This document shows positions 1 through 8,495 of a stretch of DNA of 64,000 nucleotides, one piece after another. The translations under genes were made by a program, and so were the position numbers. The DNA is from Sphingosinicella flava (GTDB lineage: Bacteria; Pseudomonadota; Alphaproteobacteria; Sphingomonadales; Sphingomonadaceae). The notes under the pieces are model-generated. The model was given only the letters and a program-made list of their open reading frames with translations, made no database searches and was not told where the DNA came from. Location of the stretch: assembly GCF_016025255.1 (NCBI RefSeq), contig NZ_CP065592.1, positions 1,903,122-1,967,121 of the forward strand, in the 5' to 3' direction. Positions within the stretch are counted from its first letter, which is position 1. Each line of letters begins with the position of its first letter.

Positions 1-324
1 CTTACCGCCGGCATGAAGCTGGGTCATGATGACCTCGGCCGCCGACACACCTTCCTCGGCATGGATGCCGGTCGGGATGCCGCGGCCATTGTCCTCGACC
101 GTCACCGATCCGTCGGCGTTCAATTGGATCTTCACCAGGTCGCAATGGCCGGCCAGCGCCTCGTCGATCGAATTGTCGGAAACCTCGAACACCATGTGGT
201 GAAGGCCCGATCCGTCGTCCGTGTCGCCAATATACATGCCCGGCCGTTTGCGGACCGCGTCGAGGCCTTTCAGAACCTTGATCGAGTCCGCGCCGTAGCT
301 GTTTTCAGAAGGAGAAGTTGCCAT
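1..324 (-). CDS. gyrB: DNA gyrase subunit B, N-terminal part (runs off the window)
   Basis: GyrB is the ATPase subunit of DNA gyrase, which introduces negative supercoils. Only the first 108 residues are present; the gene continues past base 1. The visible part is the start of the GHKL ATPase fold: the [10 protein letters not shown] strap near residues 27-36, the N-box around [13 protein letters not shown] (residues 47-59) with its ATP-magnesium Asn, and the [10 protein letters not shown]1 box near residues 76-84. The start is the ATG at 324-322, since the residues after it ([21 protein letters not shown]) are the usual short GyrB N-terminus. It follows recF on the same strand, as in many alphaproteobacteria, after a 376-base gap. 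Confidence 0.97.
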   Translation of the reverse strand, partial: MATSPSENSYGADSIKVLKGLDAVRKRPGMYIGDTDDGSGLHHMVFEVSDNSIDEALAGHCDLVKIQLNADGSVTVEDNGRGIPTGIHAEEGVSAAEVIMTQLHAGGK

Positions 325-700
325 GACGAGGATATAGCGAGGCGCAGGGGGGAACCCAAGGAAAAACGGCCGATTCGCAACGGCCAATACCAGGGCGGAA
401 GTTGACCGGATTTAGCCCTTCGCACGCCGCTCCCATCAACTTTGACAATTTCCACCGGTTTCGAAGCGGCAAGGCGCTGGGCATGGCGGGGAGCATGGCA
501 AAAGGTGGCCGTGTAGGAAAATGGAAAGTGGCCGCCCGTCCTCGCTTTGCGCGTCAACACATGCTGCGTCATTTCGGCGAAAGCCGGAATCTCTCTGCTC
601 TTGAGCTCTGAAGGAAGGGAGATTCCGGCTTTCGCCGGAATGACGGTTAGGGGGGAACGGGGCGGCTAAAGCAGTTGAAGCGTGTCAGCGGGTGCGGTGA
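325..700. other. Gap between recF and gyrB without a convincing gene
   Basis: This 376-base gap separates the stop of recF from the start of gyrB. Short open frames occur on both strands, but none has a good ribosome site or recognisable protein. It holds one long palindromic repeat (568-646), listed separately. The rest presumably contains the gyrB promoter; an AT-rich TATATC lies about 10 bases upstream of the gyrB start, but I cannot pair it with a clear -35 box. Confidence 0.5.
568..646. repeat. Palindromic repeat, family A copy 1 (recF-gyrB gap)
   Basis: An inverted repeat of two arms of about 27 bases (568-594 and 619-646) around a 24-base loop. The arms carry the core CGTCATTCCGGCGAAAGCC and its complement, with minor mismatches. 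The same core family recurs at 1934, 10121, 11603, 40443, 43953 and 51437. Transcribed, it would form a strong hairpin, but there is no following T-tract, so a classical terminator role is not supported. Confidence 0.85.
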
Positions 701-1891
701 TCAGCTCTCCCGTATCGCGCCGTTTTCCACCGTCAGCCACGTCGCCCCGGCGCCGACGCTATCGAACAGCGCCCGCTCCGTTCCCGTCATCCACACTTGT
801 CCGCCCGCGCTTTCGAGCCGGTCGAACAGGGCCGCGCGGCGGGAGGGGTCGAGGTGGGCGGTCACTTCGTCGAGGAGGAGGATCGGCCGCCGGTCCGCAT
901 GGTCGGCGACGAGATCGGCATGGGCGAGGACGATGGCGAGGAGGAGCGCCTTCTGCTCGCCGGTCGAGCAGGCCTCCGCCGCCTGCCCCTTGGCGAGATG
1001 GGTGACGAGGAGGTCCGTGCGGTGCGGCCCGGCAAGGGTTCGTCCGGCCGCCGCGTCGCGCCCGCGTCCGGCCTTGAGTTCGGCCCGGAGCGCCCCCTCC
1101 GCATCGTCGGCGGGGCGCCAGCCGCCCAAGGCGAGCCCGGCGCGCGCGAACGGCCCTTCGGCTTGCGCGGCCAGCCTTTCCCCGAGCCAGGCAAGCGCCC
1201 GTTCCCGCGCCTCGGCGATGCGCGCGCCATGTTCGGCCATCCCGGCTTCCAGCGCCCCGAGCCAGGCGGGATCGGCCGTTTCGGGTTCGGCCAGCAGCTT
1301 GTTCCGCGCCCGCATCGCCGCCTCGTAGCGGGCGGCATGGGTGGCGTGAGACGGCTCGAGCGCCAGCACCAGCCGGTCGAAGAAGCGCCGCCGCCCCGAC
1401 GCGCCTTCGGTGAACAGCCGGTCCATCGCGGGCGTGAGCCAGAGGACGGAGAGCCATTCACCGAGCGCGGCCGCGGAGGCGGTAGCGCCGTTGATGCGGA
1501 CCTGGCGGCGTTCGGGGGCGGTGGCGAGGGTGCCCGTGCCGATTTCGACACCCCCCTTTCCGTCAGGGGAGGGGCTGGGGGTGGGGCTGGTCGACATCGT
1601 AGGGCTCGCCTCTGCGAGGCTCGCACCCACACCTTGATCCCCTCCCTTGAAAGGGAGGGGAGAAGAAAGACGCGCCGCCACGCTAAAGCCTCCGGCACCC
1701 TTCTGCCGCGCCATTTCCGAAAGGCTGGCACCGCGCAGTCCACGTCCGGGGGTGAGGAGCGATACGGCCTCAAGGATATTGGTCTTCCCCGCGCCATTCT
1801 CGCCGGTCAGCACGACCAGACCCGGGCCCGGCGACAGGACGGCATCGGCATAAGAGCGGAAATCGGTGAGGGACAGGCGGGAGAGGTGCAC
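701..1891 (-). CDS. recF: DNA replication and repair protein RecF
   Basis: RecF is an SMC-like ATPase that helps load RecA at single-strand gaps with RecO and RecR. The 396-residue product shows the Walker A motif GENGAGKTN (residues 30-38), an ABC-type signature STGEQKALL and a Walker B stretch [11 protein letters not shown] near the C-terminus. The N-terminal [12 protein letters not shown] is typical of RecF. Residues of about 76-117 (rich in P, S, T and G) do not belong to the family: they are encoded by a palindromic repeat inserted in frame (1551-1662), which explains a length somewhat above the usual 350-375. The gene lies between dnaN and gyrB on the same strand. Confidence 0.96.
   Translation of the reverse strand: MHLSRLSLTDFRSYADAVLSPGPGLVVLTGENGAGKTNILEAVSLLTPGRGLRGASLSEMARQKGAGGFSVAARLSSPLPFKGGDQGVGASLAEASPTMSTSPTPSPSPDGKGGVEIGTGTLATAPERRQVRINGATASAAALGEWLSVLWLTPAMDRLFTEGASGRRRFFDRLVLALEPSHATHAARYEAAMRARNKLLAEPETADPAWLGALEAGMAEHGARIAEARERALAWLGERLAAQAEGPFARAGLALGGWRPADDAEGALRAELKAGRGRDAAAGRTLAGPHRTDLLVTHLAKGQAAEACSTGEQKALLLAIVLAHADLVADHADRRPILLLDEVTAHLDPSRRAALFDRLESAGGQVWMTGTERALFDSVGAGATWLTVENGAIRES
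1551..1662. repeat. Palindromic repeat, family B, in frame inside recF
   Basis: The outer arms are CCCCTTTCCGTCAGGGGAGG-like on the left and CCCTCCCTTGAAAGGGAGGG on the right, separated by a GC-rich centre. The block resembles the family B elements at 35814 and 37198 (CCCTCCCC...GGGGAGGG). It adds about 40 codons to recF without a stop or frameshift. The peptide falls after the Walker A region, between the first strands of the ATPase lobe, probably in a surface loop. Confidence 0.7.
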
Positions 1892-1933
1892 TCCCGCCTC
1901 TTACGCGCCTGCCGGATGCTCGAGCAATGCCTG

Positions 1934-2019
1934 CCGTCACTCCCGCGAAGGCGGGTGTCCGGGAGGGGCCGCTGCCTGCCCGGGCAGCGACTGGATTCCC
2001 GCCTGCGCGGGAATGACGG
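1934..2019. repeat. Palindromic repeat, family A copy 2 (dnaN-recF gap)
   Basis: Two arms (CCGTCACTCCCGCGAAGGCG at 1934-1953 and GATTCCCGCCTGCGCGGGAA at 1994-2013, continuing TGACGG) flank a GC-rich centre. It fills most of the 134-base space between dnaN and recF. The element could separate or stabilise the dnaN part of a dnaN-recF transcript, which is inference only. Confidence 0.82.
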
Positions 2020-2025
2020 TGGGGC

Positions 2026-3138
2026 TTACACCCGCATCGGCATCAGCACGTAGAGCGCCGGAGCCTTGTCATTCTCGCGCAGCAGGGTCGGCGCGGCGGC
2101 GTCGGCGAGGTGGACCTCCACCGTGTCGCCCTCGATCTGGCCGAGGATGTCGAGCAGGTAGCGGGCGTTGAACCCGATCTCGAACCCCGCGGCATTGTAA
2201 TCGCCCGGCACCTCTTCGGCGGCGGTGCCATTTTCCGGGCTGGTGACGGACAGGGTGATCTTGTCCCGGTCGAGCGCGAGCTTCACCGCGCGGGTTTTTT
2301 CGCTGGCGATGGTGGCGACGCGGTCGACGCCTTCCATGAAGCTCTTGGGGTCGATCTTCAGCAACTTGTCGTTCGCGGTCGGGATGACGCGGCTGTAATC
2401 CGGGAAGGTGCCGTCGATGAGCTTGGAGGTCAGCACGGCATTGCCGAGGCCGAAACGGATCTTCGATTCCGACAGCGAAATCTGCACGGTGCCGTCGACC
2501 TCGTCGAGGAGCTTGCGAAGTTCGGCCACGCATTTGCGCGGAATGATGACGTCCGGCATGCCCGCCGCGCCTTCCGGACGGGGCACGGTGACGCGGGCAA
2601 GGCGGTGGCCGTCGGTCGCCGCCGCCTTCAAGACCGGCTGCGCTTCGTCCGACACGTGGATGAAGATGCCGTTCAGGTAATAGCGCGTCTCTTCGGTCGA
2701 AATGGCGAAGCGGGTCTTGTCGACGATCTGCCGCAGGGTGGCGGCCGGAAGCTCGAAGGCGCAGGGGAGATCGCCTTCGGCGATGACCGGGAAATCGTCG
2801 CGCGGCAAGGTGGCGAGGTTGAAGCGGGCGCGCCCGGCGACGACCTGCATCTTGCCCTCGCTCGCGGTCAGCTCGACCTGGGCGCCTTCCGGCAGCTTGC
2901 GGGCGATGTCGAACAGGGTGTGCGCCGACACGGTGGTCGCGCCCGCTTGCTGGACATTGGCCTCGACCGTCTCGTTGATCTGCAGATCAAGGTCGGTCGC
3001 CATCAGGCGGATGCCGCCGCCTTCGGACGCTTCGATCAGCACGTTCGACAGAATGGGGATGGTGTTCCTGCGCTCCACCACGGACTGCACGTGGCCGAGG
3101 CTTTTGAGGAGCGTGGCCCGTTCGATCGTCGCTTTCAT
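2026..3138 (-). CDS. dnaN: DNA polymerase III beta subunit (sliding clamp)
   Basis: DnaN forms the ring-shaped homodimer that tethers DNA polymerase III to DNA. The 370-residue length matches the family. The N-terminus MKATIERATLLKSLGHVQSV and the stretches IPILSNVLIEA, FPDYSRVIP and the C-terminal ALYVLMPMRV are clear family features; three clamp domains of about 120 residues each fit. Start is the ATG at 3138-3136. recF and gyrB follow on the same strand. dnaA is not in this window, which is common in sphingomonads, where dnaA lies elsewhere. Confidence 0.98.
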   Translation of the reverse strand: MKATIERATLLKSLGHVQSVVERRNTIPILSNVLIEASEGGGIRLMATDLDLQINETVEANVQQAGATTVSAHTLFDIARKLPEGAQVELTASEGKMQVVAGRARFNLATLPRDDFPVIAEGDLPCAFELPAATLRQIVDKTRFAISTEETRYYLNGIFIHVSDEAQPVLKAAATDGHRLARVTVPRPEGAAGMPDVIIPRKCVAELRKLLDEVDGTVQISLSESKIRFGLGNAVLTSKLIDGTFPDYSRVIPTANDKLLKIDPKSFMEGVDRVATIASEKTRAVKLALDRDKITLSVTSPENGTAAEEVPGDYNAAGFEIGFNARYLLDILGQIEGDTVEVHLADAAAPTLLRENDKAPALYVLMPMRV

Positions 3139-3217
3139 TGATAACCCCTATTCCGCATGAAACGCCGGTCCGCCGGGTTATAGCCAGAACTGGGACTATC
3201 GCTAGAGGCTAGCGCGC

Positions 3218-3254
3218 AAAAAACTGGGGCCGGGACGTCAGGCGTCCCGGCCCC
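3218..3254 (-). terminator. Intrinsic terminator of the outer-membrane protein gene
   Basis: On the minus strand a perfect 12-bp GC stem (3226-3237 paired with 3243-3254, five-base loop) is followed by six T residues (3223-3218). It starts 32 bases after the stop of the beta-barrel protein gene and lies before dnaN, so it should insulate the two genes. Confidence 0.9.
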
Positions 3255-3285
3255 AAACGCTTTGCCCGTGGCGATCCGGGAAGGA

Positions 3286-3966
3286 TCAGAAGCGCATGCC
3301 GATCGATGCGACCACCTGGTGACGGTCGAGGTCGATCGGGCCGCCGACATCTTCCGATTCAAAGTCGTCGAGGTCGAAATCGTCGTCGAAGTCGATGTTG
3401 GTATAGTTGGAATAACGATATTCCAGCTTGCCGTAGAGATTGGTGCCGAATTTCTGCTCGACGCCAGCGCCGAGGCGATAGCCATCGACATTGGTGTCGA
3501 ATTCAAAGGAATCGCTGTCGGTTTCGTATCCGGCCTCGATGCTGGTATTGGTATAGCCGCCCTTGACGTAGAGCAGAGTGGACGGCGTCACGGGAAAGCC
3601 GATGCGCCCGCCGACATAGATGTCGCGGCCCGCCTCGACCCGGCTGGTAAAGCCGAGGCCGTCCGGCGTGGTTTCATCGGCCTCCTGATTGGCGGACGAA
3701 TCCATATATTCGGCCTCGACACCGGCGACCACGCCGCCCAGGTCGAAATCGTAGCCGACGCCGATGCCGTAAGCGACGCCGTCGATCGATTCATCGCCCT
3801 CGTCGTCGCTGGTGTCCACGCCGTCGCCGTCGTCGTTACCGGATTTGAGGCTGTCGTAGCCGACGATCCCCTCGACGCGCGGTCCTGTAAAAGCCGCGCC
3901 GTTCTGGGCAAAAGCGGGCGTCGCGGCCGTGCCGGCAAGAAGAGCGGCAAGAACGATAGTACGCAT
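3286..3966 (-). CDS. Outer-membrane beta-barrel protein (OmpA-like/Opa-like porin family)
   Basis: The 226-residue product begins with a clear signal peptide, MRTIVLAALLAGTAATPAFA, cut before QNGA. The mature part alternates polar and hydrophobic residues and ends in MRF, the aromatic C-terminus used by outer-membrane barrels. It fits the small 8-strand OMP_b-brl family. Two acidic loops stand out: a run rich in D/G/E near residues 44-62 and another (DDDFDLDDFES) near 195-210. The start at 3966 was preferred to the ATG five codons upstream because GGAG precedes it by nine bases. A strong terminator follows. The specific role (porin, adhesion or surface stability) cannot be told. Confidence 0.85.
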   Translation of the reverse strand: MRTIVLAALLAGTAATPAFAQNGAAFTGPRVEGIVGYDSLKSGNDDGDGVDTSDDEGDESIDGVAYGIGVGYDFDLGGVVAGVEAEYMDSSANQEADETTPDGLGFTSRVEAGRDIYVGGRIGFPVTPSTLLYVKGGYTNTSIEAGYETDSDSFEFDTNVDGYRLGAGVEQKFGTNLYGKLEYRYSNYTNIDFDDDFDLDDFESEDVGGPIDLDRHQVVASIGMRF

Positions 3967-4025
3967 GATCACAAACTCCATTGGTCATTTTGCCTTGATG
4001 CAACGGGCGGTCCAGCGCCTAACGC

Positions 4026-4041
4026 CATGAAAAGTTTCATG
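4026..4041. promoter_or_regulatory. Perfect 16-base palindrome in a divergent intergenic region
   Basis: CATGAAA-AG-TTTCATG lies between the divergent beta-barrel gene (start 3966) and the IalB-like gene (start 4105). The location and symmetry suggest an operator, but no regulator can be named. The surrounding DNA is AT-richer than average, in keeping with a promoter region. Confidence 0.4.
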
Positions 4042-4104
4042 AACGTAGGATAAACGAGATTATTTGTGGCATGATCGCCACTTATTCTTCATGATGGCGC
4101 GCGC

Positions 4105-4584
4105 ATGCGCCGCTTGTTGTTTCTCCTGATTTTACCGTGTCTTGCCGCTGCGGCGCCCAACGGGCGGCAGGCGATCGGCCAGTTTCACGGCTGGGGCGCC
4201 TTTCGCGACGATCGGCCGAGGCGTTGCTTCGCGGCGGCGGAGCCCGCCGGGCGGCAGGGCTCGGGCGGCGCGGCCTATGTCGCCTTCTGGCCCGATGCGG
4301 GCAATCGCGCCCGCTTCAGCCTCTCCCTGCGCGCCGATCCGCGCCCGGGCTCGGCGATCCTGTTGGCTGTCGGCGACCGGCGCTTTCAATTCGTCGCGCG
4401 GGGACGGGACGCGGTCCCCGCCGATCCCCGCGCGAGTGCGGCCATCGTCGCCGCGATGCGCACCGCGAGCGCGATGACGGTCGTTTCAAGGTCGGTGCGC
4501 GGCGCCCGCCTGCGCGACGATTATGCGCTCGCCGGCTTCCCGTCCGCGGTCGACGCCGCCGCGCTCGCCTGCGCGCGCTGGTAA
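4105..4584 (+). CDS. Periplasmic protein resembling invasion-associated locus B (IalB) family
   Basis: A 159-residue protein with an N-terminal signal peptide ([20 protein letters not shown]). The body has [21 protein letters not shown], and a C-terminal Cys in ALACARW; the Cys near residue 41 and the one near the end could form a disulfide. The pattern of a short beta-rich domain with W-x-x-(F/Y)-x-D...C resembles IalB-like proteins, often found just upstream of rlmN in sphingomonads. That family match is from memory, so a plain hypothetical secreted protein remains possible. rlmN starts 31 bases downstream on the same strand, suggesting one transcript. Confidence 0.75.
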   Translation: MRRLLFLLILPCLAAAAPNGRQAIGQFHGWGAFRDDRPRRCFAAAEPAGRQGSGGAAYVAFWPDAGNRARFSLSLRADPRPGSAILLAVGDRRFQFVARGRDAVPADPRASAAIVAAMRTASAMTVVSRSVRGARLRDDYALAGFPSAVDAAALACARW

Positions 4585-4615
4585 AATCGCCGCATTTCCC
4601 CTACATGGGCGCCAT

Positions 4616-5812
4616 ATGACAGCAGCAATGGCCATTCCGGGGCATATCGACCCCGTTCCCGTTCCGCGCCCGGAAGTGGCGAGCGACGACGCGCGCATGG
4701 ACCTGTTGGGCCTGTCGCGCGACGCGATCCGCGCCGCGCTCCTCGACGCCGGGCTCGACGAACGGCAGGCGAAGCTGCGCGCCAAGCAGCTCTGGCACCA
4801 GATCTACAATCGCGGCGCGACGGATTTCGACGCGATGAGCGACATCGCCAAGCCGCAGCGCGCCTGGCTCGCCGAACGCTTCAAGGTCGGCCGTCCGAAT
4901 ACCGTGGTTCAGCAGGTGTCGACCGACGGCACCCGCAAATGGCTGCTGAAGACCGACGACGGCCATGATTTCGAGATGGTGTTCATTCCCGACGCCGATC
5001 GCGGCACGCTCTGCGTGTCGAGCCAGGTCGGCTGCACATTGAATTGCCGTTTCTGCCACACCGGCACGATGCGCCTCGTCCGCAACCTGACGCCCGGCGA
5101 GATTGTCGGCCAGGTGATGCTCGCCCGCGACGCGCTCGGCGAATGGCCGAGCCAGCCGGAAGGGCGCATGCTCAGCAACATCGTGATGATGGGGATGGGT
5201 GAGCCGCTCTACAATTTCGACAATGTCCGCGATGCATTGAAGATCGTCATGGACGGCGACGGCCTCGGCCTCTCGCGCCGCCGCATCACGCTGTCCACCT
5301 CCGGCGTCGTGCCGATGATGGAGAAAGCGGGCGCCGAGATCGGCGTCAACCTCGCCGTCTCGCTGCATGCGGTAACCAAGGAAGTGCGCGACGAGATCGT
5401 GCCCTTGAACCGCAAATATGGCATCGAGGAGCTGCTCCAGGCCTGCGCCGATTATCCGGGCGCCAACAATGCCCGCCGCATCACGTTCGAATATGTGATG
5501 CTGAAGGACAAGAATGACAGCGACGAGGATGCCCGCGAACTCGTCCGCCTGATCAAGAAGTATAAATTGCCGGCGAAGGTGAACCTCATTCCATTCAATC
5601 CGTGGCCGGGCGCGCCCTATGAATGTTCGTCGGACGAGCGCGTCCAGCGTTTTTCCGACATCGTGTTCGAAGGCGGGATCAGCGCCCCGATCCGCCGCCC
5701 GCGCGGCCGCGACATCATGGCGGCCTGCGGGCAATTGAAATCGGCGGCGGAAAAGAAGAGCCGGGCCGAACTCGACAAGCTGGCGGAGGAGAAATTGGCG
5801 GCGTTGGGCTGA
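4616..5812 (+). CDS. rlmN: Dual-specificity rRNA/tRNA adenine C2 methyltransferase RlmN
   Basis: RlmN is a radical-SAM enzyme that methylates C2 of A2503 in 23S rRNA and of A37 in some tRNAs. The 398-residue product has the CX3CX2C iron-sulfur motif at Cys140, Cys144 and Cys147, and the C-terminal MAACGQL holding the Cys that carries the methyl group. [11 protein letters not shown] and [10 protein letters not shown] are further family blocks. The N-terminal accessory domain ([14 protein letters not shown]-like, residues 54-66) is present. Start at 4616 is uncertain: a second ATG lies at 4628, and neither has a strong ribosome site. Confidence 0.96.
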   Translation: MTAAMAIPGHIDPVPVPRPEVASDDARMDLLGLSRDAIRAALLDAGLDERQAKLRAKQLWHQIYNRGATDFDAMSDIAKPQRAWLAERFKVGRPNTVVQQVSTDGTRKWLLKTDDGHDFEMVFIPDADRGTLCVSSQVGCTLNCRFCHTGTMRLVRNLTPGEIVGQVMLARDALGEWPSQPEGRMLSNIVMMGMGEPLYNFDNVRDALKIVMDGDGLGLSRRRITLSTSGVVPMMEKAGAEIGVNLAVSLHAVTKEVRDEIVPLNRKYGIEELLQACADYPGANNARRITFEYVMLKDKNDSDEDARELVRLIKKYKLPAKVNLIPFNPWPGAPYECSSDERVQRFSDIVFEGGISAPIRRPRGRDIMAACGQLKSAAEKKSRAELDKLAEEKLAALG

Positions 5813-5897
5813 ACGATCGCCGAATTTGTTAAATCGCGCTTCCGCTCCCCCGGCGCCCGTATTAGGTCTTGGAGAGAAACGCGAATTTGGGACTACC

Positions 5898-7868
5898 ATG
5901 ACACGCACCGCTTCCCCCCAGGTCGCCGATACGCCGGGTGGCATGCGGGAGAGAATCCGGCTGTTCGATTGGGCATCGACGCCGCTCGGACCGCGCGAAG
6001 CCTGGCCCGAACCGCTGCGCTTCGCCGTCAATTTGTGCGAACATTCCAGCATGCCGACCGCGGTCTATTGGGGACGCGAGCTCCGGCTGATCTATAATGA
6101 CGCCTGGCTTCCCATGGCCGGAGACCGTCATCCTTGGGCCCTAGGGCGGCCGGCCAGAGAGGTCTGGGCCGAGATTTGGGCCGAAGTCGGTCCGCAATTC
6201 GACCAGGTCTGCGACACGGGCGAAGGCCTTTCCGCCACCGAAGCCCTGATCCCGCTGGTCCGCAACGGCGCCGTGCGCGAAACCTATTGGACGTACAGCT
6301 TGACCCCGCTGATCGGGGACAATGACCGGGTTCTCGGTGTGCTCAGCCAGGGCAATGACGTGACCCGCACCGTGATCGCCGAAAAGAGATTGTCCTATCA
6401 GGTGACCCTCGCCGATGCGCTGCGGGAGAGCATGGATCCCGGAGAAGTGAAATCGATCGCCGCCCGCATGCTCGGCACCGCGCTCGGCGTGGCGCGCAGC
6501 GGCTATGCCGAGGTCAATGACGATCGGCAGGCCTTCCTCGTCAACGGCGACTGGACGCGCGATGCGTCCATCCAGAGCTTCGCGGGCCAGGGGCTGCCGG
6601 TCGACGCCTTCGGAACGGAAGCGCGGGCCTGGCTCGACGCAGGCAACATATTGACGGTCAACGATCTTTCCGCCCAGCCGCATGGCGGCATGCCTTTCGC
6701 CGTCGCGCTCCGGAAAATCGGCGTCGCGTCGGCCATCGTCGTGCCGCTCGTCCGGCAAGGCGTCATGCATGCCGCACTTTATGTTCAGGACATCGTGCCC
6801 CGCCTCTGGAAGGGATCCGACGTCGCGATCGCCCGCGATACGGCGGAACGGACTTGGGATGCGGTGGAACGGGCGAGGTCCGAACAATCCTTGCGCGAAA
6901 ACGAAGATCATTACCGGCACGCCATCGAACTTAGTCCCTATGCGTTCTGGACCGCTCTTCCCGATGGCGGCCCGATCAACCGCATGTCGGGGCGCTGGGT
7001 GGAGTGGACGGGAACGTCGGGGCTCAACGATGACTGGGCTCTTGCCATGCATCCGGACGATCGCGAGCCTACTTTTGCGGCGCGGGATGAATCGCTCCGC
7101 ACGTCCAGGCCGTTCGATATGGAGCATCGGGTGCGCATGCGGGACAAGGGCTATCGCTGGGTACGTTCGCGCGCCTATCCGCGTTACGGAGCCGATGGGA
7201 AGCCTTGCCTGTGGTACGGGGTCATGGAGGATGTCGATGCCCGCCACCGGGCGGAAGAGCATCAAAGCCTGCTCATCAACGAGCTCAACCACCGGGTGAA
7301 GAACACGCTGGCGACGGTTCAGGCCATCGCGTCCCAGACCCTGAAGGGCGATCTGCCGCTTCCCGAAGCGCGCAGCCGGTTCGAGGCGCGGCTCCTGGCG
7401 CTGTCCCGCGCGCACAATCTGCTGACCGAGCAGAATTGGGAAGGCGCGCCCATCTGGCGGGTGGTCGCGGATTCGCTCGCCCATCTGTCGAGCGAGAAAG
7501 GCCGTTTCCGTCTGGACGGCGAGCCGTTGTGGCTCACGCCCCGCGCTGCGCTTGCCCTGGCGCTCGCCTGCCACGAATTGTCGACCAATGCGGTGAAATA
7601 TGGCGCATTGTCCACGGAGCAGGGCCATGTCGACGTCCGGTGGCGGATCGAAGGGGACATGATCCGCATCGAATGGCGCGAACGGGACGGGCCGCCGGTC
7701 TCGCGCCCGGCCGCGCGCGGCTTCGGGTCGCGCCTCATCGAGCGCGGCCTGGCGGGCGACCTCAACGGCAGGGCGCAATTGGAATTTAACCCGGATGGCC
7801 TCATATGCACGATCGAAGCGCCGCTGAGCGCCGTGCTCGCCCGGGAAGGGGAAAGGAATGGCCGATAA
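5898..7868 (+). CDS. PAS-GAF-PAS sensor histidine kinase of the HWE family
   Basis: A soluble 656-residue sensor kinase with no membrane segment. An N-terminal PAS-like region (residues about 15-150), a GAF-like region (about 165-320) and a second PAS/PAC unit (about 340-455, with MHPDDR and YRWVRSRAYPRY) precede the kinase core. The phospho-acceptor is His465 in NELNHRVKNTLATVQ, the N-box Asn564 lies in HELSTNAVKYG, and the family-defining W-x-E is at Trp593 (IEWRERDG). HWE kinases are typical of alphaproteobacteria and often sense light, redox or stress. The next gene, a response regulator, overlaps by 11 bases, which makes a cognate pair very likely. The ATG at 5898 follows a weak ribosome site. 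Confidence 0.93.
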   Translation: MTRTASPQVADTPGGMRERIRLFDWASTPLGPREAWPEPLRFAVNLCEHSSMPTAVYWGRELRLIYNDAWLPMAGDRHPWALGRPAREVWAEIWAEVGPQFDQVCDTGEGLSATEALIPLVRNGAVRETYWTYSLTPLIGDNDRVLGVLSQGNDVTRTVIAEKRLSYQVTLADALRESMDPGEVKSIAARMLGTALGVARSGYAEVNDDRQAFLVNGDWTRDASIQSFAGQGLPVDAFGTEARAWLDAGNILTVNDLSAQPHGGMPFAVALRKIGVASAIVVPLVRQGVMHAALYVQDIVPRLWKGSDVAIARDTAERTWDAVERARSEQSLRENEDHYRHAIELSPYAFWTALPDGGPINRMSGRWVEWTGTSGLNDDWALAMHPDDREPTFAARDESLRTSRPFDMEHRVRMRDKGYRWVRSRAYPRYGADGKPCLWYGVMEDVDARHRAEEHQSLLINELNHRVKNTLATVQAIASQTLKGDLPLPEARSRFEARLLALSRAHNLLTEQNWEGAPIWRVVADSLAHLSSEKGRFRLDGEPLWLTPRAALALALACHELSTNAVKYGALSTEQGHVDVRWRIEGDMIRIEWRERDGPPVSRPAARGFGSRLIERGLAGDLNGRAQLEFNPDGLICTIEAPLSAVLAREGERNGR

Positions 7869-8214
7869 GCTCAGGATCCTCATCGTCGAAGATGAGATGC
7901 TGGTGGCGATGAATATCGAGGACATGCTGGTCGAAAGCGGGCACGAGATCGCGGCGATCGCGAGCCGCCTCGACGCCGGACTCCAGCTGGCCCGGGAAGA
8001 GGCGATCGACTTCGCGATGCTCGACGTCAACCTCGCGGGCGACTTGTCCTTCCCGATCGCCGACATCCTGGAATCGCGCGGCATCCCCTATATTTTCGCG
8101 ACCGGTTACGGCCGCAAGGGCGTGCGCGACGAATATGGATCGGTGCCGGTCCTTCAAAAGCCGTTCCGCGCCCGCGACCTGCAGGAGGCGATCCGCGACC
8201 TGACGGCGCAATGA
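7858..8214 (+). CDS. Single-domain response regulator (CheY-like receiver)
   Basis: A 118-residue stand-alone receiver domain. Acidic residues Glu11/Asp12 (ILIVEDE), the phosphorylation site Asp56 (MLDVNLAG), the conserved Thr in FATGYG near residue 82 and Lys101 (LQKPF) are all present. There is no output domain. It overlaps the HWE kinase upstream by 11 bases and is therefore probably its phosphate acceptor. Such receivers usually act as phosphate sinks or by binding a partner protein. The next gene overlaps by four bases (ATGA). Confidence 0.95.
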   Translation: MADKLRILIVEDEMLVAMNIEDMLVESGHEIAAIASRLDAGLQLAREEAIDFAMLDVNLAGDLSFPIADILESRGIPYIFATGYGRKGVRDEYGSVPVLQKPFRARDLQEAIRDLTAQ

Positions 8215-8495
8215 CGGAAACGGGCGCGCCGCTTTGCTTTTTGTGCAGACGCCCGCTCGGGCAACGGGTGGAGTGGCATCATCCGGTGCCCAAGAGCCGG
8301 GGCGGGCGCGAAACGGCGGCGGTCCACCCGATCTGCCACCGCGTCATCCACGCCACGCTCGACAACAAGGCGCTGGAACGCAGCTATGCCACCCCCGAAG
8401 CGCTCCGCGCCCATCCCGATATCGCCGCCTTCATCCGCTGGGTCGCGAACAAGGATCCGGATTTCCACGCGCCGACGCGGCGCAGGAAAGTCTAG
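8211..8495 (+). CDS. Small HNH-type zinc-binding protein
   Basis: A 94-residue protein that is little more than one HNH/treble-clef domain. CFLC (Cys9, Cys12), EWHHPVPKSRGG (His23, His24) and HPICHRVIH (Cys42, His43, His47) provide the zinc site and probable catalytic His. The ICHRVIHATLDNKALE pattern resembles HNH proteins of unknown function rather than restriction enzymes. The start overlaps the stop of the response regulator (ATGA) and the stop overlaps the stop of the opposite-strand HNH gene by four bases. Whether it cuts DNA is unknown. Confidence 0.85.
   Translation: MTETGAPLCFLCRRPLGQRVEWHHPVPKSRGGRETAAVHPICHRVIHATLDNKALERSYATPEALRAHPDIAAFIRWVANKDPDFHAPTRRRKV

Noticed and set aside
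402-611. 69-codon plus-strand frame in the recF-gyrB gap
   Set aside because: No ribosome site, runs through a palindromic repeat, and has no protein-like pattern.
2026-3138. Replication origin next to dnaN
   Set aside because: No dnaA gene or cluster of DnaA boxes is visible near dnaN; the dnaN-recF-gyrB order alone is not evidence of oriC in this group.
4601-6052. 483-codon minus-strand frame antisense to rlmN
   Set aside because: Shadow of rlmN; Arg-, Ala- and His-rich product without family features or ribosome site.
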